64,000 nucleotides of DNA from contig OZ220706.1 of assembly GCA_965116695.1 (NCBI GenBank), forward strand, positions 620,001 to 684,000, given 5' to 3'. Under the pieces are notes generated by a model that saw nothing but the letters and a program-made list of their open reading frames with translations, ran no database searches and was not told where the DNA came from. Below, in pieces: positions 24,987-34,421 of this stretch; within the stretch, counting starts at the first letter, position 1; each line of letters starts with the position of its first letter. The stretch comes from JAJDTT01 sp965116695. GTDB lineage: Bacteria; Acidobacteriota; UBA6911; RPQK01; JAJDTT01. A program made the position numbers and the translations under genes.

Positions 24987-25426
24987 TCGCGGTAGACACC
25001 AACCTGCTGGTGTACGCGCACCGAAGAGAGTCTCGCTTCCACGAGGCATCGCGAGATGTCTTGCGCGCATTGGCCGAAGGCGAACGATTCTGGGCGATTC
25101 CATGGCCCTGCTGTTATGAGTTTCTAAGCGTTGTGACGAACCACCGCATTTATCGCGCGGACCCGACCACGCCGGAGTTCGCTTGGCGACAGCTCATGGA
25201 TTGGGCCGCATCACCGTCGTGCCGCCTGTTGGGTGAAACCGAAGATTTTCTGGATATATTGCAAGGCTTTGTACAGCGACCGAGGGTACGCGGGGCTATT
25301 GTCCATGATGCCCGAGTAGCCGCCATCTGCGTCGCGCACGGGGTGGAAACTCTGTTGACCCGGGACCGGGATTTCCATCTGTTTCCTGAACTCCGAGCCC
25401 TGGATCCAATTCCTAACGGATTTTGA
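24983..25426 (+). CDS. vapC: VapC-type PIN-domain toxin ribonuclease
   Basis: 147 residues from a GTG inside the vapB stop region. PIN-domain acidic residues that bind Mg are present: D5 (AVDTNLLVYA), E46 (CCYEFLSVV), D109 (IVHDARVAAI) and D128/D130 (LLTRDRDFHLF). VapC toxins cut tRNA or rRNA when the antitoxin is lost. The motif set looks intact, so the toxin should be active. The region is lower in GC than its neighbours, in line with horizontal spread of such modules. Convergent with the CRTAC1 gene, 40 bases apart. Confidence 0.88.
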   Translation: MIAVDTNLLVYAHRRESRFHEASRDVLRALAEGERFWAIPWPCCYEFLSVVTNHRIYRADPTTPEFAWRQLMDWAASPSCRLLGETEDFLDILQGFVQRPRVRGAIVHDARVAAICVAHGVETLLTRDRDFHLFPELRALDPIPNGF

Positions 25427-25466
25427 ATACCGACATCTCTCCCGGCTGCCACCGATTGCTCCCAGC

Positions 25467-27116
25467 TCAGGGGCCGCGCGGCTCCGTTATTTGGTTGTAG
25501 GCGTTGGTCTTCCAGTCTTTTAGAGTCTGTATCCTGCCGTTGGGCCAGCGAATCGTCACTTCGTCGATTTCGTGATTTCCGGTTCCGAACAGAAGCCGTT
25601 GATCGTTGTGGGAGAGGTAGCTGGAGCCGCTCCGCACCACGGCCACCTGGCGGAGTCCCCCCGCAGAGACCGTCACCCGGGCGCCCACCGCGTCGCGGTT
25701 GGAAGCTGAGCCGGTCAGGTCGAATCCGATCCAATGGCGCCGGCCGGTGGCGGTCCGGTTCCAGTACAGGGCAGCGAACGAGTCCATGTGATTCACGAAC
25801 ATGTCCGGCCTGCCGTCGTTGTCCAGGTCTCCCACCGCCGCCCCACGAGTATTTTGCAGCGTGGTCAGACCGGCCGGCCGTCCCACCTCGACCAGGCGCC
25901 GTCCTTCTTCGTTTCTAAAGAGGAGGTCCCGCTGCCGGAGAGAGGTCCCGATCTGAACCTTGTCCACCTGAGGGTAGACGTGCCCGTTGGCGATGAAGAG
26001 GTCGAGCCACCCGTCCAGATCCGCATCAAAGAAGAAGGTCCCCCAGCCCAGATATTGCCAGGTGGATTCCCCGAGTCCCCAGCGGTAGCTGGAGTCGGTG
26101 AAGAAGGATCCCCGGTTCACATAGAGCGTGTTGTTGTCCTCCGAGAAGTTGGTCTGCACCAGATCGAGCCGTCCGTCCCGGTTCACGTCCCCCACGGCGA
26201 TCCCCATGCCGTCCTGTTCGTTTCCGTTCTCGCCCAGCGCCACCCCGGTCTCCATCGCCACCTCGACGAAGCGGCCCTTCTCGTTTCGGAACAGGAAGTT
26301 GGGACAGGAATCGTTGGCCACGAAAATGTCCTGGTCGCCGTCGTCATCGTAGTCGAACCAGATGCACCCCAGGCCGTAGTAGGTGGAGCCGTTCAATATG
26401 CCGGCCTCCCGGCTCACGTCACGGAACCGGCCGCCCCCCAGGTTCTTGTAGAGCGAATCTTCCGCCCCCGGCATGCCGCGGGGTCCGCATTGGACTGAGA
26501 TCCCCCGGTAACTGCAGAACTTGGGGGTGGGAGCGGGAGGGTGGCGTGGGTCGAACTGGACGTAACGGGCCACGTACAGGTCGAGCAGGCCGTCCGCGTC
26601 ATAGTCGCCGAAGGCGGCGCCGGCGCCCCACCGATTGTCGGTCAGACCCGACGAGGCCGTGATGTCGCGGAAGGTGCCGTCGCCGTTGTTACGGAACAGG
26701 GTGTTTCGATCGAACCCGGTGAGGAAGAGATCCTGGAACCCGTCGTTGTCCACGTCGGCCGCCACCGCTCCCATGTCCCAGGGCCCGCCCGAGACCCCGG
26801 CCTGCAGCGTGACGTCGCGAAAGGTGCCGTCTCCCTGGTTCCGGTAGAGCGCGTTCCGGACCGTGCGTTTGCCTGCAAGGAACTCCTCGACGGTATTCCC
26901 GTTGACGAGATAAACGTCGAGCCAGCCGTCGTTGTCGTAGTCGAACAGGGCCACTCCGCCGCTGATCGACTCGATGATGAACGGTTTGTCCGCCGAACCA
27001 CTCACGAAACGGAATTCGATCCCCGCTTCGGTGGCACCCTCCCGGAATTGGATCGGGCCTGACTCACCTGAAGCCTGGACCATGGAAAACGACAGGAGGA
27101 GGACCGCCTTTCTCAT
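25467..27116 (-). CDS. CRTAC1/ASPIC-UnbV FG-GAP repeat protein
   Basis: 549 residues with a short signal-like N-terminus (MRKAVLLLSFSMVQASG). Seven FG-GAP/VCBS calcium loops are visible, such as FDYDNDGWLDVYLVNGN, ADVDNDGFQDLFLTG, GDYDADGLLDLYVAR, DYDDDGDQDIFVAND, GDVNRDGRLDLVQTN, DADLDGWLDLFIANG and GDLDNDGRPDMFVNH, giving a seven-bladed propeller. The C-terminus (about 470-540) is the ASPIC/UnbV module (GARVTVSAGGLRQVAVV; VTIRWPNGRIQTL). The family is exported and of unknown biochemical role. Its start overlaps the upstream TPR gene's stop by four bases, so the pair is translationally coupled. Confidence 0.88.
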   Translation of the reverse strand: MRKAVLLLSFSMVQASGESGPIQFREGATEAGIEFRFVSGSADKPFIIESISGGVALFDYDNDGWLDVYLVNGNTVEEFLAGKRTVRNALYRNQGDGTFRDVTLQAGVSGGPWDMGAVAADVDNDGFQDLFLTGFDRNTLFRNNGDGTFRDITASSGLTDNRWGAGAAFGDYDADGLLDLYVARYVQFDPRHPPAPTPKFCSYRGISVQCGPRGMPGAEDSLYKNLGGGRFRDVSREAGILNGSTYYGLGCIWFDYDDDGDQDIFVANDSCPNFLFRNEKGRFVEVAMETGVALGENGNEQDGMGIAVGDVNRDGRLDLVQTNFSEDNNTLYVNRGSFFTDSSYRWGLGESTWQYLGWGTFFFDADLDGWLDLFIANGHVYPQVDKVQIGTSLRQRDLLFRNEEGRRLVEVGRPAGLTTLQNTRGAAVGDLDNDGRPDMFVNHMDSFAALYWNRTATGRRHWIGFDLTGSASNRDAVGARVTVSAGGLRQVAVVRSGSSYLSHNDQRLLFGTGNHEIDEVTIRWPNGRIQTLKDWKTNAYNQITEPRGP

Positions 27117-28330
27117 GGCGCGGGAGCGCCCTCCCTCCGTCCGTCCATCAGCTTTCGGGAATGCTCGAAGGCGCTTTCCGCTTCCTGGGTTCGGCCCATG
27201 GCCTGCAGGACCCTTCCCCGGAGGTAATGGGCGCGGCCGGAGTTGGGGTCCGAACCCACGGCCGACTCGACCTGCTCTTCGGCTTCTTCCAGCCGGCCGG
27301 CCGAGAGGGCGATCTCCGTGGCCAGCAGATGATACTCGTCCGTCCCCGGTTGGAGCGCGATGGCCCTCTTGATCAGCTCCCCGCTACGGCGAGTCTGGTT
27401 CCTGCGAAAGAGAATCTCCGCCAGGTGGAAATGCGCTTCCGGATGATCGCTGCCGGAGGCGATCTCCGACTCGAGCTTCATGATCGCCCTGTCATAGTCC
27501 CCTTGCAGCTTGTAGAGCAGTCCGAGGCTGTAGGCCAGATTGGGAATCCCGGGTTGCAGCCGGTCCGCCCGCTCAAGTGCCGCCAAGGCGTCGTCGCGGA
27601 GGTTCATGTTGTGCAGGATCTGCCCCAGGTAGAAGTGAGCCAAGGCCAGATTGGGCTCCAGTGCGAGGGTTCCGCGAAGTTCCTTCACCGCGCGCTCCAG
27701 ATCGCCGTTCTCGCCCAGGGCGAGCGCCAATTGGAAACGATAGGTGGCGACGTCCGGCTGTTTTTCGACCGCCTTCGACAGGTGAGCGACGGACTGTTCC
27801 AGGTTTCCCTGACGGCCATGGGAGAGCGCCAGCAGAAAATGCGCTTCGCCGGTGGCCTCGGGCGACTCCGCGAGGGGTTGGAGCGCCTCGATGACAGCCG
27901 TCGGATTCCCGGCGCGGTACTCGGATCGCCCCAATCGGATCAGAAGGTCGGAACCGTGAGGAAACGCCAGCGCGCGCCGGTACGCTCCGGCGGCTTCCTT
28001 CCATTGCTGCTTCCGGTCATGGATCTCTCCCAGCAACAACAGGTGGGGTCCCGACGCGGCTTGGCTCCCGACCACCTGTTGCAGCGTCCGCTCCGCATCG
28101 GCCAGGGCTCCCGAGGCGAAGGCGACGGCCGCTTTCCAATACAGCCACGCGGAGTTGGACGGGTCTTCCGCCAGTTTCTGCCGGACCAGCTCCTGGGCTT
28201 CCAGGAGCCGTCCGGTTTCGATCAGTTGGCGGATCTCTCCCTGGCCGCGGATCAATGCGAAGGTGGCCCAGATCGTTGCCAATAGAAGAAAGGGACAGGT
28301 CCACCAGGTGATTCGCGGTCGCGAGGCCAA
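27113..28330 (-). CDS. TPR-repeat protein with N-terminal membrane anchor
   Basis: 405 residues. A hydrophobic segment near the N-terminus (WTCPFLLLATIWATFALI) is a signal anchor. The rest is about nine TPR units, e.g. PHLLLLGEIHDRKQQWKEAA, YRFQLALALGENGDLERAV, PNLAYSLGLLYKLQGDYDRA. The start is a TTG at 28330 with no good ribosome site; the open frame continues upstream, so the start is uncertain by up to about 15 codons. The four-base overlap with the CRTAC1 gene suggests the TPR protein and the propeller act together, a common pairing in Acidobacteriota and Planctomycetes (recalled knowledge). Confidence 0.8.
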   Translation of the reverse strand: MASRPRITWWTCPFLLLATIWATFALIRGQGEIRQLIETGRLLEAQELVRQKLAEDPSNSAWLYWKAAVAFASGALADAERTLQQVVGSQAASGPHLLLLGEIHDRKQQWKEAAGAYRRALAFPHGSDLLIRLGRSEYRAGNPTAVIEALQPLAESPEATGEAHFLLALSHGRQGNLEQSVAHLSKAVEKQPDVATYRFQLALALGENGDLERAVKELRGTLALEPNLALAHFYLGQILHNMNLRDDALAALERADRLQPGIPNLAYSLGLLYKLQGDYDRAIMKLESEIASGSDHPEAHFHLAEILFRRNQTRRSGELIKRAIALQPGTDEYHLLATEIALSAGRLEEAEEQVESAVGSDPNSGRAHYLRGRVLQAMGRTQEAESAFEHSRKLMDGRREGAPAP

Positions 28331-28645
28331 GCGAGAGGGTCGGAGCTGAGAGGCACGGGCCCTCCTTCGTTGAGCAGGTTCCCGACGGTTCCCTCTTCTC
28401 GTAGGTCACCTCCTTCCTGGCGCCGTTCTCCAAAATCCAGTTGATTGTAGGGAACGGGTCCCGCCGATGACAAGATTTCCGATGGCCTGGCGCAGTGCCA
28501 TCGGAGAGGATTCCGAGCCCGGAAAGCCACGAGAGAGACTCGGCATGATGGGATCAGTGCGGTCGATTACGGTATCTTAATGAGCCGGCTACGAAAGCGT
28601 CGGCACCGGACCCGGAAAGGTTCACGCCGGCTCAAGGTCAACGAC
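28331..28645. other. 315-base intergenic region between divergent genes
   Basis: No convincing gene. It must hold promoters for the TPR/CRTAC1 pair and hyuA. TATCTT at about 28573-28578 is a possible plus-strand -10, but no good -35 is seen at the right distance. An AAGGAGG on the minus strand near 28366-28372 has no matching start codon in the TPR frame. Confidence 0.5.
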
Positions 28646-30736
28646 ATGGAAAGCTATCGAATCGGAGTGGACATTGGGGGAACGTTCACGGACCTGGTCA
28701 TGATGAACGAGTCCACCGGAGAGTTGCGGCTCGTGAAAATGGCCAGCACTCCCAGCGATCCCTCGGTGGGATTTCTGAACACGGTGGAACGTGCCTTGAG
28801 AGAATCCGGGGTGGCCGCCGCAAACGTCTCCTACAATGTCCATGGGACGACCGTGGCGACCAATACCCTGATTGAGGGGAAGGGCGCCCGGACAGCCCTG
28901 GTCGCCACCGAGGGGTTCCGGGATGTCCTGGAAATCGCCCGCCAGATCCGGCCCAGACTCTACGACATCTTTTGCGAGAAGCCGAAGCCCGTGATTCCGC
29001 GGAACCGATGCTACGGAGTGCCGGGGCGCCTGAACTATGCCGGTCAGGTCCTCTCCCCCCTGGATGAGGATTCGGTCCGGGACGTGGCCTGCCGCATGAA
29101 GGAGGCCGCCGTCGAGTCGGTGGCGGTCTGCCTGCTTCATTCGTACGTCAACCCGTCCCACGAGAAACGGGTCCGCGATCTCCTTCGGGAGGAATTGCCG
29201 GGAGTGTTCCTGTCCATCTCGTCCGACCTCTGCCCGGAGATGAGGGAGTATTTTCGCGCCAGCACCACCGCCATCAACGCCGTGGTGATGCCCATCGTGA
29301 CCCGCTACCTGGAGAACCTGGAGAACCGGTTGGCCCGTTTGGGTGTCGGCGTCGGGTTGCACCTCATGACCTCCGCCGGCGGGGTCATGGCGTCGGACGT
29401 GGCCAAGCGGGACCCGGTGCACCTGATCGAATCGGGACCGGCGGCCGGGGTCATCGCGACCCGTTACCTGGGAGACCTGGTGGGGACCCGGGACGTCATC
29501 AGCTTCGACATGGGAGGCACCACCGCCAAGCTCGGCCTGGTGGAAGGGGGAAACGTCAAGATCGCGCCCCATTTTGAAGTCGGCAGCGAGGCCGTGGCGG
29601 AGAGCAAGGGAGCCGGATACCCGGTCAGGACTCCCGTTGTGGACCTGGTGGAGATCGGCGCCGGCGGCGGGAGCATCGCCTGGATCGATCCCGGAGGCGC
29701 GTTGCGGGTCGGGCCACGAAGCGGCGGCGCCGATCCGGGCCCGGCCTGCTACGGAAAGGGCCAGGAGGAGCCGTGCATCACCGACGCCAACCTGGTTTTG
29801 GGACGGCTCAACCCGGACTATTTCATCGGGGGAGAGCAGGCGCTCGATGCCGCGCTGGCGGAAACGGCGGTGGGTCGACTGGCCGGCCGGTTGGGACTGG
29901 GCGTGGTGGAGACGGCCAACGGGATCATCGAGATCGCCAACGCCAACATGATCGGCGCCGTCCGCACCATCTCGGTTCAGAGGGGCTTCGACCCGCGGGA
30001 CTTCGTATTGGTCGCCTTCGGTGGGGCCGGACCCATGCACGCCAACGGGTTGGCCCGGGAGCTGGGGATTCCCAAGGTGCTCATTCCCATGAGTCCCGGA
30101 GTGACCTCCGCCTTGGGATTACTGGTCAGCGACATCAAGCACGACTACGTCCGCGCCTTTCATCAGCAGATCGATTCACTCGATATCGAGCTTCTCAACC
30201 GGTCCTTCACAGAATTGGCCGAACGTGGCCGGGATGTTCTTTATTCCGAGGGCATCTCCGAGGAAGACGTCACCTTTGCCCACTATCTGGATATGAGGTA
30301 CGTGGGTCAGGGATACGAATTGAAGATCGAGATTCCCAATCGAGACCTGACCGAGGGCGACAAAAGAACCGTGAACGCGGCCTTCTACAAGGAACACCAG
30401 CGGGCTTACGGCTACGCCGACGACACCGAACCGACGGAAGCGGTGGCACTGAGGCTGACCGCCGTCGGAAGGATCAGGCAGCCGCGCCTGCGCCGGCTCG
30501 AGACCGGTACGGGGGACCCTGGAGATGCCGTCAAGAATGAACGGCCCGTCCACTTCGCCGAGCGCGGCGGTGCGGTCCCGTGCAAGGTCTACGATCGCTA
30601 TCGCCTGAAGTCGGGGGACCGCATCATGGGACCGGCCATCGTCGAGGAGGTGGATTCGACCGTGGTCCTCCATCCGGACTACCAGGCCGACGTCGACCTG
30701 CACGGCAACATTCTGATCCGGGACATACGGTCATGA
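28646..30736 (+). CDS. hyuA: Hydantoinase/5-oxoprolinase family protein, subunit A (HyuA)
   Basis: 696 residues from the ATG at 28646 (AAGG 8 bases upstream). The start YRIGVDIGGTFTDLVMM is the ATP-binding phosphate-1 loop of the ASKHA fold, and SYNVHGTTVATNTLIEGKGA plus DVISFDMGGTTAKLGLV are further HyuA signatures. With HyuB it forms an ATP-dependent ring-opening enzyme; relatives act on N-methylhydantoin, 5-oxoproline or, with a third subunit, acetone. There is no gamma subunit here, which argues against acetone carboxylase. It overlaps hyuB by four bases. The convergent gamma-glutamyltranspeptidase neighbourhood favours a 5-oxoproline-like substrate, but only weakly. Confidence 0.9.
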   Translation: MESYRIGVDIGGTFTDLVMMNESTGELRLVKMASTPSDPSVGFLNTVERALRESGVAAANVSYNVHGTTVATNTLIEGKGARTALVATEGFRDVLEIARQIRPRLYDIFCEKPKPVIPRNRCYGVPGRLNYAGQVLSPLDEDSVRDVACRMKEAAVESVAVCLLHSYVNPSHEKRVRDLLREELPGVFLSISSDLCPEMREYFRASTTAINAVVMPIVTRYLENLENRLARLGVGVGLHLMTSAGGVMASDVAKRDPVHLIESGPAAGVIATRYLGDLVGTRDVISFDMGGTTAKLGLVEGGNVKIAPHFEVGSEAVAESKGAGYPVRTPVVDLVEIGAGGGSIAWIDPGGALRVGPRSGGADPGPACYGKGQEEPCITDANLVLGRLNPDYFIGGEQALDAALAETAVGRLAGRLGLGVVETANGIIEIANANMIGAVRTISVQRGFDPRDFVLVAFGGAGPMHANGLARELGIPKVLIPMSPGVTSALGLLVSDIKHDYVRAFHQQIDSLDIELLNRSFTELAERGRDVLYSEGISEEDVTFAHYLDMRYVGQGYELKIEIPNRDLTEGDKRTVNAAFYKEHQRAYGYADDTEPTEAVALRLTAVGRIRQPRLRRLETGTGDPGDAVKNERPVHFAERGGAVPCKVYDRYRLKSGDRIMGPAIVEEVDSTVVLHPDYQADVDLHGNILIRDIRS

Positions 30737-32508
30737 GAGAAACCGAAAGGACCAAGGGGACGGGCGCGTCCCTCAAGATGGACCCCATCCGCTTCGAAGT
30801 GATGCGCAGCGCCTTCGAAGCCGCCGCCGACGAGATGGGCGCCGCCCTGAGAAAGGCGGCCTACTCCACCAACATCAAGACCCGTTCCGACTTCTCCTGT
30901 GCGCTGTTCGACTCCAAGCTGCGGATCATCGCCCAGTCCTTCTCCCAGCCGGTGCACCTGGCCTCCATGTCCAGAATGATCCCCAACACCATCCGCCAAT
31001 ACGGGGTCGAGAAACTTCGGCCGGGCGACGCCCTGGTCATGAACCACCCCTACCGGGGCGGCGTCCACCTCAACGACGTGGCCATCATGGCGCCCTTCTT
31101 CAGCGGCGGGAAGATCCACGGGTACGCAGCCACCATCGCGCACCATGTGGACATCGGCGGCTACGCGCCGGGCGGCTACTGCATTTCCACGGAGCTCTAC
31201 CAGGAGGGGATCATCATTCCACCGGCCAAGCTGGTCTCCGAGGGGGAGATCGTCGACGACGTCTTCCGCCTCATCCTGGCCAACATCCGATCGCCCCGGC
31301 AGTCCACGGGAGACTTTCGTGCTCAGATCGCCGCCTCGCTGCTGGGCCAGAAACGGATGGCGGAGATTCTGGCCCGATTCGGTGCGGAGTCCGTCGAGAA
31401 CTTCGTCGACGAGCTCATCGAGTACACCGAGCGCTGGGCCCGGGCCGAGATCTCGAAACTGCCGGATGGAGTCTATGAAACGGAAGCATTGCTGGACGAT
31501 GACGGGGTGTCGGACCGGCCGATCCGGCTGGTGCTGAAGGTCCGGATCAAGCAGGGGCGGGTCTCGTTCGATCTCACTGGATCGGACGACCAGCGCAACT
31601 CTCCCATGAACGCCACCTTGACCCAGACCTATTCGCCCCTGGCCTACGTCGTCAAGTGCCTCATCGATTCCGATATTCCCACCAACGAAGGCTTCTACCG
31701 GCTCATCGACGTGAAGGCACCTCCCGGGACCGTGGTGAATGCGACTCCCCCGGTGGGCGTGGTCGGGGGCTGGGAAGTGGTCATGCGTCTCTGCTGCCTG
31801 GGTTTCCAGGCCCTTTCGGACGCGATGCCGGACAAGGTCATGGCCAGCACCAAGAGCATCAACTGCCACATGGCCTGCGGGGGAACCGATCCCCGCACCG
31901 GCGAGTACTACACATTCATCGAGACCATGGCCGGCGGGTGGGGAGGCCTTCCCACCAAGGACGGAATGGACGCCGTCCAGTCCCATATCCAGAACACGGA
32001 AAACTCGGCCATCGAGGAGACGGAGAACAACCTGCCCTTCCTGATCACCCGATACGAGTTGATTCCGGACTCGGAAGGGGCCGGGCGCTACCGGGGCGGA
32101 CTGGGTTTGCGGCGCGACTGGAAGTTCCCCGGCCACGAGGCCACGCTCACGGTCTTCTCCGACAATCGGAAGTTTGCGCCCTGGGGGCTGTTCGGAGGGG
32201 GGAGCGGATCCTCCTCGAGATACATTCTCAATCCGGATGCGGAATCGAAAGACCTCCCGTCCAAGATCACGTTGAAGCTCCAGCCCGATTCCGTCATCAG
32301 CTACCGGACGCCGGGCGGCGGAGGCTACGGGTCTGCTTTGGAACGGGATCCCGAGAGGGTCCTGGAAGACGTGGCCCAGGGCAAGGTGACGCCGGATCGG
32401 GCCCGGGACGTCTACGGCGTCGTCCTGGACCAGTCGGGAAAGGCGGTGGATCTCCAGGCCACCCGAACCCGGCGCGCCCGTCTTTCCGGGTCCCGCGAGC
32501 AGCGGTGA
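30733..32508 (+). CDS. hyuB: Hydantoinase/5-oxoprolinase family protein, subunit B (HyuB)
   Basis: 591 residues starting in an ATGA overlap with hyuA. The N-terminal MDPIRFEVMRSAFEAAADEMGAALRK region, the DALVMNHPYRGGVHLNDV block and the C-terminal SVISYRTPGGGGYGSALERDPE are standard HyuB features. His and Asp residues in NHPYRGGVHLND are likely metal ligands of the hydrolytic site. It works with HyuA on amide-ring substrates in the cytoplasm. The gene ends 16 bases before a convergent gene. Confidence 0.9.
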   Translation: MRETERTKGTGASLKMDPIRFEVMRSAFEAAADEMGAALRKAAYSTNIKTRSDFSCALFDSKLRIIAQSFSQPVHLASMSRMIPNTIRQYGVEKLRPGDALVMNHPYRGGVHLNDVAIMAPFFSGGKIHGYAATIAHHVDIGGYAPGGYCISTELYQEGIIIPPAKLVSEGEIVDDVFRLILANIRSPRQSTGDFRAQIAASLLGQKRMAEILARFGAESVENFVDELIEYTERWARAEISKLPDGVYETEALLDDDGVSDRPIRLVLKVRIKQGRVSFDLTGSDDQRNSPMNATLTQTYSPLAYVVKCLIDSDIPTNEGFYRLIDVKAPPGTVVNATPPVGVVGGWEVVMRLCCLGFQALSDAMPDKVMASTKSINCHMACGGTDPRTGEYYTFIETMAGGWGGLPTKDGMDAVQSHIQNTENSAIEETENNLPFLITRYELIPDSEGAGRYRGGLGLRRDWKFPGHEATLTVFSDNRKFAPWGLFGGGSGSSSRYILNPDAESKDLPSKITLKLQPDSVISYRTPGGGGYGSALERDPERVLEDVAQGKVTPDRARDVYGVVLDQSGKAVDLQATRTRRARLSGSREQR

Positions 32509-32509
32509 C

Positions 32510-32522
32510 GCCGCCCGGCGGC
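32510..32522. terminator. Possible bidirectional GC hairpin between convergent genes
   Basis: GCCGCCCGGCGGC is an inverted repeat with a 5-base stem and 3-base loop sitting in the 16-base gap between the hyuB stop and the beta-helix gene stop. There is no T-run, so factor-independent termination is doubtful. Confidence 0.3.
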
Positions 32523-32524
32523 TC

Positions 32525-34375
32525 TCATCGGATGGGAACCAGCTTCAACCGGCGGTGGACCGGGCTCCAACCTTCCATGAAGGGTCCCACCGCAATCACA
32601 CCGTCGGCGTATTTGCGGCCGAAGTAGTCGAAAGCCATCCGCTCGTCGCGGGTCACCTTCATGACCTCGTCCTTTTGAGCCGACCAGGACAGGATCCCGT
32701 CCTCGGGACCGACGGAAATGTCGAGGTCGGCCGTTCGGCTGTGGGCGTCCAATCCGGTCGACTGCCATTCGGCCAGGCTGAAGTTCCGTCCTGCCCCGGA
32801 GACGACGTTGTAATCCGACACGTTCTCCGTATTGGCGTATTGGAACGGCATCGGGCACTGGGCGACGACGTTGTTGATCACGCGGTTGTGCTTGGAGACG
32901 CCCACCCGGTCCCGGGTCCGGGTCTTGGTCATGCGGATGCCGTACGGCGCGCAGTTCACCAGCAGGTTGTGGGCCACCAGGAGCCGGTCCGAGTCGTGCA
33001 GGTAGAACCCGGAGCCCTGGACGTTGTAGACGACGTTGTGGTCGATCAGGTTGAGGATGTTCGAGGCCTCGAAAAACAGCGCCCCGGCGTAACTCGAGAT
33101 GTCGTGGATCAAGTTCCGGGTGACCCGGGTGTTCCGGTTGGCGAAATCGATCCAGATCCCCGCCGAGGCATAGCAATCGTGAACGTGATTTTGCGTGACG
33201 ACGGAATCCAGCATGATCAGGAGCTTGATGCCCGCCACCTCCCAGTAGCGCTCCACGTCCTGCCAACCGCAGTCGTGCACGTGATTGCCGGACACGAGGC
33301 TGCGTGAGACGACGGTTCCCTGAATTCCGCCGGTGCCGCAATCGTAGACGTGGTTGCGGCGCACCAGGTGGTCGCCGGTCGTCATCGCCAGCTCGTTCCG
33401 GTTCCCCGCGTTGGGGCCCTCTTCGGTGAATGCGCCGATCTCGATGCCCACCGCGTTGACGTGCCGGACGGTGTTGTCCTCGATGATCCAATGGCGGCCG
33501 CCCCAGGTGGTAATGGCGCCGTTTCCGGAGCGGATGAACCCGTTGCCGGCATGCTCGAACGTGAGCCCCTTGATCCGGATGTACTCCATCCCCTTCACCA
33601 TGGGATTGATCAGGAACTGTCGTGTGGTCACCTCCATCTGCCGGGTGTTGGGGTCCCTGCGGTCGAAGGGGTTGAGGTGCAGTTGCCGGTTCTCCCCATC
33701 GATCCAGAACGTGCCGGCAATCCGGTGCAATTCCTCGATCCGGGCCAACTGGGTCAGTCGCCGCCCGTCCTGAAACACCAGGGCTCGCGGCAGGGTGTGG
33801 GGGATCCGTCCCCGCTCCGCCCGGGCCCAGCGCATGACCGCGAAGTCGGCGTCGGAAGTGTTGATGGCGGCAAACGGGTGGCCGCCGTCGAAGAACTCGG
33901 GGGGCAGATCCGCCTTCCAGACGTTGGCCGATTTCGACCGTCCCGAGTTGGTCCACGTGGCCCTCAGGACCTCGGACCCGCTGATGACGGCCTCGGCGCC
34001 CGGCGCCGCCTCGAAGCTGATCATCCCGTCCGGGCCGGTGCCGCCCCGTCGAGGACGGACCCACTCACGGTAGATGCCCGATTTGATCAAGACCTTTTCT
34101 GCGGGCTGGACCAGGTCCGCCGCACGTTGGATCGTTGCCAAAGGAGCCTCTTCGGTGCCGGGGTTGTCGTCCGCGGCCAGAGGGTGTTGCCGATCCACGT
34201 AGTAGACCCGCCGGTATTCGGTCACGTCCTCCCAGGTCCGGAACTCCGTCCCGTCGGGAAGCAGGACCGGCGGGTCCGGCAGGCCCGAAGTTCCGGCCGT
34301 CAGGTACCCGGCTCCCGACGCCAACAGGCCCGCGAGTGAGAGAACCGCAGCCGGCGTCCTGAGGGGCGTGATCAT
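32525..34375 (-). CDS. Exported right-handed parallel beta-helix protein
   Basis: 616 residues; AGGAGG lies 8 bases before the ATG. A signal peptide (AAVLSLAGLLASGAGYLTAG) is followed by YYVDRQHPLAADDNPGTEEAPLATIQRAAD, which is the start of DUF1565/pectate-lyase-like helices. Central segments repeat on a roughly 22-residue step with N-x-V/I-H-D-C patterns (RRNHVYDCGTGGI, SGNHVHDCGWQDV, TQNHVHDCYASAGI, TRNLIHDISSYAGA), the stacked Asn ladder of a beta-helix. Such proteins are polysaccharide lyases, hydrolases or epimerases. The His-Asp-Cys turns are conspicuous and could bind metal. Last gene of the minus-strand block. Confidence 0.8.
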   Translation of the reverse strand: MITPLRTPAAVLSLAGLLASGAGYLTAGTSGLPDPPVLLPDGTEFRTWEDVTEYRRVYYVDRQHPLAADDNPGTEEAPLATIQRAADLVQPAEKVLIKSGIYREWVRPRRGGTGPDGMISFEAAPGAEAVISGSEVLRATWTNSGRSKSANVWKADLPPEFFDGGHPFAAINTSDADFAVMRWARAERGRIPHTLPRALVFQDGRRLTQLARIEELHRIAGTFWIDGENRQLHLNPFDRRDPNTRQMEVTTRQFLINPMVKGMEYIRIKGLTFEHAGNGFIRSGNGAITTWGGRHWIIEDNTVRHVNAVGIEIGAFTEEGPNAGNRNELAMTTGDHLVRRNHVYDCGTGGIQGTVVSRSLVSGNHVHDCGWQDVERYWEVAGIKLLIMLDSVVTQNHVHDCYASAGIWIDFANRNTRVTRNLIHDISSYAGALFFEASNILNLIDHNVVYNVQGSGFYLHDSDRLLVAHNLLVNCAPYGIRMTKTRTRDRVGVSKHNRVINNVVAQCPMPFQYANTENVSDYNVVSGAGRNFSLAEWQSTGLDAHSRTADLDISVGPEDGILSWSAQKDEVMKVTRDERMAFDYFGRKYADGVIAVGPFMEGWSPVHRRLKLVPIR

Positions 34376-34421
34376 GGGCGATCCTCCTGGGGTCTCGAAG
34401 CCCGGGCTTTTCCCGTTCTCT

